NCBI RefSeq assembly: GCF_004664715.2
Contig: NC_051083.1
Span: 113,546,347 to 113,610,346, forward strand
Direction of reading: 5' to 3'
Source: Peromyscus leucopus
Lineage: Eukaryota > Chordata > Mammalia > Rodentia > Cricetidae
Length of the DNA: 64,000 bases
The position numbers and the translations under genes are program-made. The number at the start of each line of letters is the position of its first letter. The stretch's first letter is position 1. The notes beneath the pieces were generated by a model. That model was not told the origin of the DNA and did no database searches. It worked only from the letters and a program-made list of their open reading frames with translations. This document shows, piece after piece, positions 11,881-23,194 of this stretch.

Positions 11881-13268
11881 GTTACAACTTGCTGAATCAA
11901 AGTAGCTGAATCTGAAACAAGTTTAGTATCTTTTCTTTCAAGAATGAATGTATCTTTATGGACTTGATAAAAAGAAAAGGCAACATTTGTCCTCATCTGA
12001 ACCCTGCAGATACTTTTTTCACACAAGAAATTTCAAATTCCAACAAGAGACTCATTACCCTGAATAATAATATTGATAGAGAAGTAACTTTACATGGACC
12101 TCACCTTGTAATAGAAGTCCAGTGCAACACCATTGATCATATTCTGTACATGGCCATAGATAGCCAGTTCCTTTCTCTTTCCCTATCATTTGTCAACCCA
12201 GAGCCTCTTCCTTCTCTTCAATGAGACTGAGCTCTATATTGCTTAAGATCCTCCGAAGGCTTCCGCTAAGGCCTTTCACTATAACTTCAGAGAGGTGGCA
12301 ACAGTTTCTGGAATATCCATGGTGTGATTGCTGGGAAGGGTTTCCATTCTCTCTGTAGATATGGCAAAAAAAAAACACACTAATCATTTATGAGCATAAA
12401 TCAATTTTTTTCTGGCAAAGATAGACTTATTTCCGATCAACCATCCCATTGAAAATGAATATAGAAGCTGAATGATTAGACGTGGTGGGGCTCACCTGCA
12501 ATCTCAGAACCCAGGCAGTTGAAGTAGAGAATCTGGAATACATGGTAAGACCTTGTCTCAAGAAAAAAATGCTTGAAAGCACATTTTTTTTTATTTGATC
12601 ACACTGGAGGGCCTCCAAGATAGCGAGGAATTGACAAGCTGAAATTCTGGACAGGAGGGAAATGTAGAGCAAGAAATAGATGAGCCAGATAGAGATCTGG
12701 TTACATCTTTGCTTCTAAGCAATTTGTCAGTTTGAAATCTGTGGATGAAATGTTAAAAGCCTGTGAAGAGATGGTGAAAAAATAACAGTGTCAAAGACTC
12801 TCAGAGATGTGAATAGAGTTAAAGACTCATGAAGGAAGAGTAATTGTAGTAAATACCACAAGAATCTCAGCCTATCCACTCCCAACCATTAGAATCTTAT
12901 CATTGGGATAAGAGTGAATGGGAACTAGAACAGCCTTATAAAAACTAAAGGCCAGTCTCAATCTCCAATCAGATTAAGACAGTCATTTATCATTGCCAAA
13001 GGAAGAAAAAATAAATACCATCTAGAAGAAAAGAGTATCAACTCGCAGCTCTTCTACATTTTATATTGTGTTCTACACTTAATTACTAATAATGGCCCAT
13101 ACAAAAAAAAAAAAACAACCACTAGCCAAAATCAAGAAAAATGGGCAATATGCACAGACTTAAAGAAGATCCAGATATTAAAATTCTCAATCATAGATTT
13201 TAAATAATCATAAAGAACATATTCATGACAGAAGGGATAATTTCAGCAATGTGTGACTGGTTACATAC
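11881..13268. other. Intergenic, mostly unassigned
   Basis: About 1.4 kb with no gene. A weak B1-like stretch (GTGGTGGGGCTCACCTGCAA ... GACCTTGTCTC) lies at about 12482-12565. A-runs occur at 12366 and 13104. Confidence 0.4.
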
Positions 13269-13629
13269 TGTATTAGTTCCTTTCCTATTGCTGTGGTAAA
13301 ACACCATGACCAAGGCAATTTATAGAAGAAAACGTTTGTTTGGGCTGTGGTTCAGAGTCTGTCATGGTAAGGAATCCTGGAAACAAGCAGCAGCTATGGT
13401 GCCTGGAGCAGAAGCTGCGGGCTCACATCTTGAATGGCATGTATAAAGCAGAGGAGGCAGAGAGAGCATTTGTGCACTAGGAATGGCATGAAGCTTTAAA
13501 ACCTCAAAGCCCACCCTCAGTGACATACTTTCTCCAGCAAGGCCACACCTCCCCAAACAGCGCCATCAACTGGGGACCAAGTGTTCAAATGCATAAGCCT
13601 TTGGGGAACATTCTCATCCAAAACATTAT
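13269..13629 (-). mobile_element. MaLR-type LTR (MT-like)
   Basis: A reversed MT-type LTR: TGTATTAGTTCCTTTCCTAT, ACACCATGACCAAGGCAA, CCTCAAAGCCCACCCTCAGT, CAAGGCCACACCTCC. It is about 360 bp and solitary. Confidence 0.8.
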
Positions 13630-14194
13630 ACTCTGCACAAATATTATATCAAGGAACCGGGTTTCTTACTGGTAATCCATTGAGAAGGTCTAAGAGTAGC
13701 AACATACTAATAGCAATGACAATACTTGGTCCTAAATCAACATTCTCCACCCAAAGGAACCAAGAATCTTTGCTGAAAACACTCATTCCAACGTGTTTAG
13801 ACACCAAATAAAATGGGATTGCAACTTCTTTTTGTCCCTAAAAATAAAGAATTGTTCCAAGAATTATGGGAACATGTTAAAAAGACACGGGAGCCAACTT
13901 AAAAGGGTTCCCTCTAGTAAATTTGAACATCACAATAACAGACTGAAAAAATAGTAAAGTAGAAAGCCATGAGTCCACGTTGACATGAATGAATGATGAG
14001 ACACTTAACTTGCAGGGGAGATACCATAGTTATGAAGGTGATTTTCTTAGGATGAAGCTCATCTGTTGCACTCTGGGTGTTCTGTCCCCTGCGATTTCCT
14101 CAAATGTGGAAACCTTGACTGCATAATTTGTGGTAATGGGGAAATATGCTCATACTCTCCCTCAAAATAAACACAGTAAGTTTTGTGAGTATAG
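13630..14194. other. Intergenic, no feature recognised
   Basis: AT-rich unassigned sequence. Confidence 0.35.

Positions 14195-14195
<1 letters not shown>

Positions 14196-14235
<40 letters not shown>
14196..14235 (+). repeat. (TG)n microsatellite
   Basis: About 20 uninterrupted TG units. Confidence 0.95.
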
Positions 14236-14236
<1 letters not shown>

Positions 14237-14411
14237 TGTCACTCATTAGCTGTAGAAAGAAATGATTGATAGACAAACATAGAGTCAAAGTTTCTTTCTG
14301 CCAGATACTTAAAGTTAACAAAGACAAGAAAATAACTTTACAGTAGAGAAAATCCAGAAAATGTCACCTTAACCAAATGAACAAAGAGAAAATCACCAAT
14401 AATAAAACACA

Positions 14412-14630
14412 GTGGGCTGAAGAGATGGCTCAGTGGTTAAGAGCACTTGTTTTTCTTGCAAAGGACCTGAGTTCAGTTCCAATCACTACATCAGGTGGTT
14501 CACAATGACCTGACTCCAGCTCCAGGGGATCTAACAACTCTGGCCTCCAAGGGTTTTATCCAACACAAACACACACAACTATACATAATTTAAAAAATAA
14601 TAAAAAATAAATCTTAAAAAATAAAACAGT
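14412..14630 (+). mobile_element. B3 SINE
   Basis: GTGGGCTGAAGAGATGGCTC, CCAGCTCCAGGGGATCTAAC and an A/T-rich tail; the tail region is rearranged by AAT-rich expansion. Confidence 0.8.
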
Positions 14631-15090
14631 GAAATAATATGGCCCCTGATAAGATGCCATGAAAAAAGAAAGCATTATTTCTTTGGTGTTAATGCCCAAA
14701 TTTCATTGCTAGAATATAATCATGAGGAAATGTCAGAAAGACCCAAGTTATGGGGCATTTCACAAAATGACTAGACTATTATCTTCAAGTATTGAAAATT
14801 GAAGGACACTGAGTAGACATTAAAACAAAATGCAGTACTTGCTTCTGAATTGGATTATCTGGTTTAAGGACACTACTGAAAAACTGGCAAAACTTGCATA
14901 GGATGGTAGTGATAGCAATGTTATAATCTAATGTTGATGGTTATAATATTAGAGCTTTATAACAAAGCATTCTTATATTTTAGAAAATGCACATAGAAAT
15001 GTCTAGAAATAAGAGGGTATGAGATGGGCAGTGTTCTTTGTATTGTGCTCAAAACTCTTCTGTAGGTTTGAAACTGTATTGAGGCTTATT
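14631..15090. other. Intergenic, no feature recognised
   Basis: AT-rich unassigned sequence. Confidence 0.35.
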
Positions 15091-15103
15091 AAAATGTCCT
15101 GTA

Positions 15104-15294
15104 GGGCAGGCAAGATGGCTCAGGGGGTAAAGGCACTTGTTTTTAAGCCTTAAATCCTCAGTTTGATCTCTGGGACCCACACAGCAGAAGGTGAGAACCA
15201 ATTCCCACAAGCTGTCCTTTGTTCTTCACAAAGGCACTATGGAGCATGCACACAAAAACACACACAAGCTAAATAAAAATAAATGTAAAAAAAT
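15104..15294 (+). mobile_element. B3-family SINE (tRNA-like variant)
   Basis: GGCAGGCAAGATGGCTCAGG, CTCTGGGACCCACACAGCAG, and a CACAAGCTAAATAAAAATAA tail. It is flanked by AAAATGTCCTGTAGG / AAAATGTCTTGTGG, a slightly diverged target duplication. Confidence 0.82.
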
Positions 15295-15454
15295 AAAATG
15301 TCTTGTGGAGTATTTTAAATGATGGATTAAAATTTATGACATCAAAATATATTCCTATCAGAACTTCCCACTAAAATAATTTGTGTAATTACAGTTGTAG
15401 CTAAGGAGTCACACTTCTTTGGCACACCTGTGACCCTGGGTGCAAATTCCAATA

Positions 15455-15490
15455 CCACAAAAATAAATAAATAAATAAACAAATAAATCA
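15455..15490 (+). repeat. (AAAT/AAAC)n simple repeat
   Basis: Tandem AAAT units with AAAC interruptions. Confidence 0.8.
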
Positions 15491-15670
15491 ATAATCAACA
15501 GAATAGATTGAATATTCAAAAGAAGATAAGAAGTAAGACTATGGGGAGAAACAAAGAACAGTCAAATAGAAAACACAAAATAAGATGATAGACTTATAAT
15601 TTATATAACTATATCAATACTTATATTAACCATAAATAACCAATTAAACTGCGAAGACTGTTGGAATATT

Positions 15671-15815
15671 TTATTTTAGAGAGAGGGTTTTATTATGTAA
15701 TCCAGGCTGGTCTGGAACTTGCAATGTAGACCAGGCTAGCCTCAAACTCACAGAGATCCACATAGCTCTAAACCCTGACTGTTGAGATTAAAGGCGTGCA
15801 CCACCACACCTGGCC
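15671..15815 (-). mobile_element. Old B1 SINE
   Basis: Reversed B1 (GAGAGAGGGTTTTATTATG ... AAAGGCGTGCACCACCACAC), with a doubled CCAGGCTGG/CCAGGCTAG segment in the middle. Confidence 0.82.
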
Positions 15816-15834
15816 CAGACTATATTTTAACAGG

Positions 15835-16185
15835 AGTATTAGCTACTTTCCTATTGCTGGGATAAACCATTGTGGTTAACTTACAGAAGGAAGAGAATTT
15901 ATTTGGGCTTATGGGAACAGAGAGATAAGCGTCCATTGTGGCTGGGAGGCAGCAGGCATAGCAGCTGGAACAGCAAGCTGAGAGCTGACATCTTGAACCC
16001 TAAGCAGGAAGCAGAGAGAGTGCACTAGGGATAGCAAGAGGCTTTGAAACCTCAAAGCCTGCCCCAGTGACACATCTCCTCCAACAAGGCCACATCTCCT
16101 AATCCTACCGAATAGTGCCACCAACTGAGGACCAAGTATTTAAACATATAAGCCTATAGGGGTTATTCTCTTTCAAGCCATCACA
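15835..16185 (-). mobile_element. MaLR-type LTR (MT-like)
   Basis: Reversed MT-type LTR: GTATTAGCTACTTTCCTATT, AACCTCAAAGCCTGCCCCAG, CAAGGCCACATCTCC, CAAGCCATCACA. It is about 350 bp. Confidence 0.78.
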
Positions 16186-16545
16186 AATTCAATGATTGAT
16201 GACTTCCTTCGTATGCATGAAGTTATGAGTTTGATATCCAACAGAATAAAAAATACACCCTTTAAATATATAAACATATACATTGAAAATAAAACTTAAA
16301 AATTTATGCAATGTAAGCAACAAATTCATCAAAGGCAGTGGCTGCATTAATATAAGGCATAAGCACAATGCACTTCAACACAAGAGTATAATCAGAGATC
16401 GGGGACAAGAACCATTTCTTATTGTTTCTACCTAGACTCAAGATGCAGTTTTGTGTATGCATATATGCTGGTGATTCATGAATTTTTCTGTGTTAAAAAT
16501 GAAACTGTTTTGTGGAACTGTTTATGTAAAAATGGAATTACTCAT
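16186..16545. other. Intergenic, no feature recognised
   Basis: AT-rich unassigned sequence before an A-rich/GAA-rich stretch. Confidence 0.35.
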
Positions 16546-16640
16546 GGGAAAAAAAAAAAAGAAACCCTGTCATAAAAAACAAACAAAAAACCATGAAATC
16601 CAAAAAAGAAGAAGAAGAAGGAGAAGGAGGAGAAGAATCA
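16546..16640 (+). repeat. A-run, B1 tail fragment and (GAA/GGA)n
   Basis: An A-run is followed by GAAACCCTGTCATAAAAAAC (B1 3'-end remnant) and a GAAGAAGAAGGAGAAGGAGG purine repeat at about 16608-16636. Confidence 0.7.
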
Positions 16641-16913
16641 TTTCATGACAAATAGTCAATTCATCAGGCTACAGAAGTGGCTCAGTTGGTGCCTTAGGAT
16701 TAATATTGCTGTGATGAAACATCATGGCCAAAAAGCAAGTTAAGGAGGAAAGGGTTTATTTGGCTTATACTTCCAAATCACTGTCCATCACTGAAGGAAA
16801 TCAGGACAGGAACTCAAACAGGGCAGGACCTGGATGCAGGAGCTGATACAGAAGCTATGGAGGGGTGCTGCTTAATGGCTTGCTAATTATGGCTATGACT
16901 TGCTCAGCCTGCT

Positions 16914-17136
16914 TTTTTTTTTTTTTTTTTTTTTTTTTTTTGGTCCTTTTTTATTTTTATTAATTTATTTTATTATATTTTGGGTTTTTTTTTTTTTCGA
17001 GACAGGGTTTCTCTGTGTAGCTTTGCGCCTTTCCTGGAACTCACTCTGTAGCCCAGGCTGGCCTGGAACTCACAGAGATCCACCTGGCTCTGCCTCCGAG
17101 TGCTGGGATTAAAGGCGTGTGCCACCACCGCCCGGC
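16914..17136 (-). mobile_element. B1 SINE with long T-rich tail
   Basis: Two T-runs precede a reversed, young-type B1 (TTTCGAGACAGGGTTTCTCT ... GCCCGGC). It is the first part of a block flanked by CAGCCTGCTTT (16905) and CAGCCTACTTT (17403). Confidence 0.9.
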
Positions 17137-17402
17137 TGGGAGGAGGTCTTAAATACAGGCTTACAGCACAATGGGAGAACCCCGGAGGGCAGAAGTTTGC
17201 TATGGATGTTTTGCAATCTTGCATCTGAGCTGCTAACACCCATTATATAGGATACACAGACAAGGAACTTCCCTTAAGCATTCAGGAGGTTGAAACCCGG
17301 GAGGGAATTAGCATAGGGAGGATATCAAGGTCATGGTCAGCAAGCAAGGCAGCAGTTACCCAAAATGGGGGCCAGGGCCCTACAGGTCCCCCTTTTACTA
17401 AT
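17137..17402. mobile_element. Unassigned segment, probably LTR-element derived
   Basis: A 266-bp block (starts TGGGAGGAGGTCTTAAATAC, ends near CTACAGGTCCCCCTTTTACT). It lies between the B1 and the resumed MT-like repeat and within the same flanking duplication. It resembles retroviral leader or LTR sequence that I cannot name. Confidence 0.4.
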
Positions 17403-17601
17403 CAGCCTACTTTCTTATAGAACCCAGGACCACTAGCCCAGGGATGGTACCACCCACCATGGGCTTGGCCCTCCCCCATCAATCACTAATTAAGAAAATG
17501 CTCTACAGTCAGATGTTATGGAGGCATTTTCTCAATTTAAGTTCCCTCCTTTCAGATAACTCTAGTTTGTATGTCAAGTTGACATAAGACTAGCCAGCAC
17601 A

Positions 17602-18320
17602 GTTAGCTAAGTGTCTACCACACAAGCATGAGGATATGAGTTCGGACCCCTGAGAGGACCAAAGAGATGCCATAACAGGCTGCTCAGTCTTCTCTCAGTT
17701 ATCAGGCCTAAATTTCAGTTTCCTGAGACTGGACAGACAGTTTCTGAGGAAAAGCCACAAACAAAGGGCAATTCATCACTGGTGCCTCTGACAACAGAGA
17801 CAAGGGAAGATAGGACACACCAACCCTGGGCCAATGAACCAGCCCCCACAGTCAGTACATGCTAGGCCAGCCAGCCTTCACAGCAGTACAAGGACAAAGC
17901 CAGGGACTTGTCCAGCCTGCCCCCAAATGGAAAACTGTAGCCTGACCAGCCTCTAACTATCCCTGGACAATTAGAATGTACTGATATTATTGCCATTTGC
18001 TTAAGACAATCATATTTAAAATTACTTAACTGCCTTAGGACCTCCTCTTGGCTATGTTTAAAAGGATCTTTTTTACATCTCTCTCAGGGTCTTTGCCATC
18101 TTGCCTTTGTGTGGGATGGCATGCCCCAGCATGCTGGAATAATAAACGCTCTTGCTGATTGTATATGTGGGTGGTGGTCTTTTGTGTGACTTCTCCAGGA
18201 CCCTAACAATCCCCAGCACTCATATAAAGTCAGATACAGTGGTATACTCCTGTAACTCCAATTAGCCAGTGAACCTAGCTAATTCAGGGAGCTCTGGGTT
18301 CATTGAGAGAGCCTGTCCAA
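17602..18320 (+). mobile_element. B4-like SINE split by an LTR
   Basis: The 5' piece (17602-17650) is a tRNA/ID-like half ending GAGTTCGGACCCC. The 3' piece (18209-18320) resumes with ATCCCCAGCACTCATATAA and a B1-like half. The pieces join cleanly once the intervening LTR is removed. Confidence 0.7.
17651..18208 (+). mobile_element. Solo LTR of an endogenous retrovirus
   Basis: It begins TGAGAGGACC and ends CCCTAACA (TG...CA). It has a polyadenylation signal AATAAA at 18141-18146 followed by a CTCTTGCTGATTG U5-like segment. It is about 558 bp, with no internal coding region. It interrupts a B4-like SINE at the GATCCC box, so its ends are well defined. The subfamily (class II-like) is inferred only. 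Confidence 0.68.
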
Positions 18321-19412
18321 AAAAAAAGGAGGTTGACACATAGGCAAGATGTTCCCAATTAAATAGTGGCATGATTTTTATGAGGATAATCAATGACTCT
18401 GGTTAGATTTGAGACCAGCTCCATGGGAACGAATTTATGCCTGGTATAGTAAACCTGCCCCCCCCCAAAAAAAAAACAAACCTCTATTTAGGGAGATGGG
18501 GAGGTCCTAGTGTGGAATCAACTACTACTATTTTGCTAAATGGATATGTTGTGCCTTTCAAATTGCTTTCAAAATATTTGGGTTTATGTTCATAGAATGA
18601 TGCTACTCTTAGCACTGGTCAGAAAAACTTGGTTTTGCAGTGGATGGCACTTACTGTAAAGATTCATAACTGGTCCAGGTTCTGGGGAAAAACTGACCAG
18701 TGAGTGCTAAAAAAGGGTAGAAACATTACTGACTCAAAATATTAAGCAAAATCTCTGATCAATAAATTGACTGACCTCAAAGCTTGACAACTCAGGAGCA
18801 AGTCTGTTGTGTGACATTATTCCTGATGTGAACAAATATTTATTCACCCCAGATAGGGAGCCTACAATGTACCAAAGTACAGATACCACCAAAGTTCAAC
18901 TTGGTGAATCAATGAGTCTTCCTGGGGTTGCTTACAGGAACATGGGTGAGGGGTTATTACAGAAGCAGAAATGACACAAAGACAGTTAGATCACCAAAGC
19001 CCACTCCAGTATGAGTGACAGCTAGAAACTGGAGGACACTGCACAGCCTTTGGGGAGTGTCCTTTCCAGGTTCCTCACTTGGTCTGACCCTGTTCAAGGC
19101 TGCTCAGCTGGTTAAGAGAGTCTCTCAACAGTCCTTACAGTTTATGTTTCCAGTCTTAGATAAGAACACTCACTCTTTCTTCATTGAAAAGGCTGATATT
19201 GCCATAACAGCTATAGAGACTGTTTATGGTCATTCACACCTTGAAAAACTTTCTACAATAACTTGTTGAATATCTTTGCAAATTGTGGTAAAATACATGT
19301 AACATAAAATTTGCCACATTAGCTTTTTTTGAGACATGGAGAAATGTGTCTTATGTTTTGAGAGCCTTTCCATGAAGCCCGGGGTTGATATGGAACTTAA
19401 TATGTAACCCCC

Positions 19413-19413
<1 letters not shown>
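18321..19413. other. Intergenic, apparently unique
   Basis: About 1.1 kb with a C/A homopolymer pair at 18460-18477 and no recognised element or coding exon. Confidence 0.4.

Positions 19414-19414
<1 letters not shown>

Positions 19415-19464
<50 letters not shown>
19415..19464 (+). repeat. (CA)n microsatellite
   Basis: About 25 CA units. Confidence 0.96.
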
Positions 19465-19466
<2 letters not shown>

Positions 19467-19493
19467 TTAAAGAAAATTTAAAATTATAAAACA

Positions 19494-19728
19494 TAGGCCA
19501 GAGAGATGGCTCAGTGATGAAGAGCACTTGCTGCTCTTGCAGAGGACGTGAGTTCGTTTCTCAGGACCCATATGGTGGCACATGACCATCTGTAACTCCA
19601 GTTCCAGGGGATGCAAAACCCTCTTCTGTTCTCCAAAGGCACTGCACACACATGGTTCACACACACACATGCAGGCAAAACATTAATATACATAAAAATT
19701 TTTAAATAAATATTTAAAAAATTAAAAA
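19494..19728 (+). mobile_element. B3 SINE
   Basis: GGCCAGAGAGATGGCTCAGT, CCAGTTCCAGGGGATGCAAA, ACATGCAGGCAAAACATTAA and an A/T-rich tail. Confidence 0.87.
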
Positions 19729-19894
19729 CCCAAAACAGCATAGTTAACCAGGCATGTGTCATGGGCTAAACAGTAAGACCATGTGAACACAAAACATAGA
19801 AATCAAAAATGATTATCAGATTGGACAAAAAAGCAAAGACCAAATGTATACTTTCTCCGTTAAAAAAAACAAAAACAAAAAACAAAAAACACTT

Positions 19895-20075
19895 TGGGCC
19901 AGAGAGATGGCGCAGCAGGTAAAGATGCTTGCCACCAAGCCTCATGACCTGAGTTTGATCCCCAGATCCTACATAGGAGAGAGGGAGAACTGACTCCCGT
20001 AAGCTGGCCTCTGATCTCTACAGGTATGCTATGACTTCCGCCCACGTGTGGGTTAAATTAAGTAGCACAAAAGGA
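19895..20075 (+). mobile_element. B3-family SINE (tRNA-like variant)
   Basis: GGGCCAGAGAGATGGCGCAG, GCCACCAAGCCTCATGACCT, GAACTGACTCCCGTAAGC. The 3' tail is eroded. Confidence 0.8.
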
Positions 20076-20199
20076 AACATACCTTAAATATCAAGATACA
20101 TATAGGTTATGTTTTTTAAAGGTGACTAAAGATCTATCAGTCTAACACTAATTTTTAAAAATCTCTAGAAGTGATATCAACATCAAAGCAGATTGCAGA

Positions 20200-20285
20200 A
20201 TTAAGAGTAGTAGGATGAGACAAGAATGTCAAGCTTCAGGCTAGCCTGGTTATGTAGTGAGCACTTGTCTCAAAAACCAAATTAG
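20200..20285 (+). mobile_element. B1 SINE fragment
   Basis: Only the 3' half is visible (CAGGCTAGCCTGGTTATGTA ... TTGTCTCAAAAACC). Confidence 0.55.
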
Positions 20286-20447
20286 ATTTCAAACTACAGA
20301 ATATCACCCAGGACCAAATTGAGAATTTGTGATGCTAAAATGGCCAACTCAAGAGAACATCAACTAAAATATTTCTATACCAATATTTGTTTTCTGTTAC
20401 TGGTTAACAAATTACTACAGACTCGGTGAATTAAAGCAGCATGTTTT

Positions 20448-20591
20448 AGCCAGGCAGTGGTGGTGCATGCCTTTAATCCCAGCACTCGGGAGGCAGAGCC
20501 AGGCGGATCTCTGTGAGTTCGAGGCCAGCCTGGGCTACCAAGTGAGCGAGCTCCAGGAAAGGCGCAAAGCTACACAGAGAAACTCTGTCTC
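20448..20591 (+). mobile_element. B1 SINE
   Basis: A forward young-type B1 carrying AGGAAAGGCGCAAAGCTACA and an extra GAGC. Its tail has turned into an AAT/ATT repeat. Confidence 0.93.
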
Positions 20592-20616
20592 AATAATAAT
20601 AATAATAATAATAATA

Positions 20617-20652
<36 letters not shown>

Positions 20653-20653
20653 T
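20592..20653 (+). repeat. Palindromic (AAT)n-(ATT)n microsatellite
   Basis: AAT units switch to ATT units at about 20617/20618. This makes a perfect inverted repeat with arms of about 26 nt. It lies at the B1 tail. Confidence 0.93.
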
Positions 20654-21667
20654 TAAAAAGCAGCATGTATTTAATATTCTTCTGTTTATATGGATCAAAA
20701 GCCTGGTCATGGCTTCTGAGCTAAGTTCTCTACTCAGAATTTATTAAGGTTACAATCAAGGTGTCAGCCAAGTTTTGTTCTCCTACAGTAGCTAAACCAG
20801 GAGTGAATGTGTTTTCAGGCTCCTTCAGGGAGTTGGAGGATTTTATTTCCTTGTAACTGTATGAATGAGGGCCACACCAACTTGGCCTATTTACCTTAAC
20901 CTAATAGGCATTTCTAGAACACTCCACCCACCAAGGGCATAATAAACATATTTTTTCAGAAGCCCATAGAATAACTGTCACCATATACCACATAGTGAGC
21001 CACCAAACAAGCTGCAATATACTGTGAAGAATTAAAATAATCTCTAACCATAACTAAATTAAGAGTTGAGAACAGGCTTCTGGAAAATCCTGAAATATTT
21101 CCAAACTAAAGACCAGACTTCTAAACAACCCATAAGTCAAAGAAGAAATAAAATGGAAAGTTCAAAATCATTTGGAAGTAAAAGAAAATGAAAATATTTG
21201 AAAACTTCTGGGACACTGAAAAGCAATATTTGGGGGAGCAAAAAATTTATAACATAAGCCAGTGCTTATGTTATAAAATAAGAAAAGTCTTCAACCAGTG
21301 ACTTCATCTTCAACTTTAAAAGCCTAGGTAAATAAGACCAAATGAAACTCAAAGTAAGCAAAAGAAATGAAATTGAGTATAAATCAACAAAAATTACAAA
21401 ACTCCAGTCAGTTTCATCAGGATAAAAGAGAAGGCAACATTAGCAGCATCCATTTGGATCTTTGCATTACCACCAAAAGCACATGAATAAAACTCAGATG
21501 TGAGATAACATTTAAAAAAAGTTAGCGTCACAACAGATTCTTTAGACATTTGAACATAAGGACAGTTGGTTGATAAATTTATGCTAATGAACACAAAAAT
21601 GAATGTAAAACAGACAAATTTTAAAAAATACCACATACTGTCAAAGTTCACTTAAATAAACATACAA
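20654..21667. other. Intergenic, no gene recognised
   Basis: About 1 kb of AT-rich unassigned sequence. A short inverted repeat ATAACATAAGC / GCTTATGTTAT lies near 21250-21275. Confidence 0.4.
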
Positions 21668-21846
21668 GGGATAGAGAGTTGTCTCAGTGTTTAAGAGCAT
21701 GATGTCTTACCCATACAAAACTCCAGTTACAGGGGATCTGACATCCTCTTCTAACTTCCTTGGGCACCAGGAACACACATACTGCCTGCATACACATACA
21801 TGCAAGCTAAACAATCAAAACAAATACAATTTAAAACAAAAAAAAT
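21668..21846 (+). mobile_element. Degraded B3 SINE
   Basis: ATAGAGAGTTGTCTCAGTG, CCAGTTACAGGGGATCTGAC, CACACATACTGCCTGCATAC. Part of the tRNA-like region is deleted. Confidence 0.7.
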
Positions 21847-21975
21847 TAAGTATGAATTGGCCATGTTGGCACATATCTATAATCTCAAACCTGAGAACCT
21901 CCATTGCTCACTTTAAATGAGTGAAACCATGGCATGTGAATTACATCTAATAAAGGTGTTAAAACTCCTAAACAA

Positions 21976-22130
21976 GCTGGAGCTGGGTAGAGTGATGCAT
22001 ACATCTTATCCCAGAACTCAGGAGGCTGAAGCAGAAGGATCTCAAGTTTCAAGCCATCTTAAGGAACTTACTGAGTCCAAGGCCAGCCTGTGGTACATAG
22101 GGATATCCTGTCTCAAACAGAACAAAAAGA
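21976..22130 (+). mobile_element. Old B1/B4-like SINE
   Basis: GAGCTGGGTAGAGTGATGCA, CCCAGAACTCAGGAGGCTGA and ATATCCTGTCTCAAACAG. Confidence 0.6.
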
Positions 22131-22293
22131 ATTCTAAACAAAAGTTTAGCATATCAAATCCAACAATACATTCAAAGGTATAACACATCATGACTACCCT
22201 GGCTTTAAACCAGACTGGAAACTTGGTTTAATATTAAAAATCTAATTGATGTAATTTACCATGTTAAGAAACAAACAAAAAAATAAATAAAAG

Positions 22294-22462
22294 CTAGGGC
22301 TCAAGAGGTTTTTCTGTGGTTAAGTACCCTTGCTGTTCTTCCAGAAAATCTTACCCATGTGAGGAGACTCACAACCACCTGTGACTCCAGCTCCATGGGA
22401 ATGTAGCACCCTCTTCTGGTCTCTGAAGGCATCTGTACTCACATATACACAAGCACTCACAT
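22294..22462 (+). mobile_element. Degraded B3 SINE
   Basis: Tail-to-body order is clear (GTTCTTCCAGAAAATCTTAC, GACTCCAGCTCCATGGGAAT, CTCTTCTGGTCTCTGAAGGC). It runs into a CA repeat. Confidence 0.72.

Positions 22463-22511
<49 letters not shown>
22463..22511 (+). repeat. (CA)n microsatellite
   Basis: About 24 CA units, sandwiched between a B3 tail and a reversed B1. Confidence 0.95.
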
Positions 22512-22512
<1 letters not shown>

Positions 22513-22661
22513 TGGTTTTTCCAATACAAGGTTTCTCTGTGTAGCCTTGGCAGTACTGGAACTAGCTCTTTAGAGCAGGCTGGCCTCGAACTCACAGAGA
22601 TCCGCCTGCCTCTGCCTCCCGAATGCTGGGATTAAAGGCGTGTGCCACCACTGCCCGGCCT
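22512..22661 (-). mobile_element. B1 SINE
   Basis: Reversed B1: TTTGGTTTTTCCAATACAAG ... AAAGGCGTGTGCCACCACTG, ending GCCCGGCC. Confidence 0.9.
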
Positions 22662-22679
22662 TGTACACATTTTTTATTT

Positions 22680-23190
22680 AAAAAGTCATATAATAAAGCA
22701 TGGCATATCAGGTTGAGGTAGGACTAAGCTCCATCTCCTTGTATCAAGGCCGGGCTAAGCAACCCAGCATCAGGAACAGCCCCATTCCCACTGCCAGGAG
22801 TTCCACAAGTAGACCAAGTCACATAACCATCACACCTATGCAGAGGGCCCAGGCTGGTCCCATGCAGACTCCCTAGCCATTGATCCATAATCTGTGAGCT
22901 CCCTTGATCAGGCCAGTTACTTCTGTGGGTTCCCTTGTGATGACCCTGACCCCCTGGCTTGTACAATCTTTCCTCCCCCTCCTCAACAAGATTCCCCAGG
23001 CTCAGCCCAGTGCTTGATGGTGGATCTCTGCATCTGCTTTGCTGACACTCATGGGAGGCCTGCCCCTTTCTGAACAGAGGTGGAGGAGGGGTGGAGTCCG
23101 GGGGGAGACACAGGGGTGGGGGAGAAGGGGAAGGGAGGACAGGAAGCTGCAGTCGGGAGGTAAAATAAATGAAAAAAAATTAATTAACAA
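22680..23190 (+). mobile_element. L1 3' UTR fragment
   Basis: GC-rich L1 3'-UTR-type sequence (GGCTCAGCCCAGTGCTTGAT, GGTGGATCTCTGCATCTGC) is followed by a purine-rich tract at about 23080-23155 and a TAAAATAAATGAAAAAAAAT tail. No ORF is present. Confidence 0.7.
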
Positions 23191-23194
23191 AAAA

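Larger units (their letters stand above)
16690..17601 (-). mobile_element. MT-like rodent repeat split by a composite insertion
   Basis: The left part (16690-16914) carries AAAAAGCAAGTTAAGGAGGA and GAACTCAAACAGGGCAGGAC. The right part (17403-17601) carries TTCTTATAGAACCCAGGACC and GTCAAGTTGACATAAGAC. Together they form one familiar rodent interspersed repeat. The subfamily is not assigned. A 489-bp block separates the halves. Confidence 0.7.
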
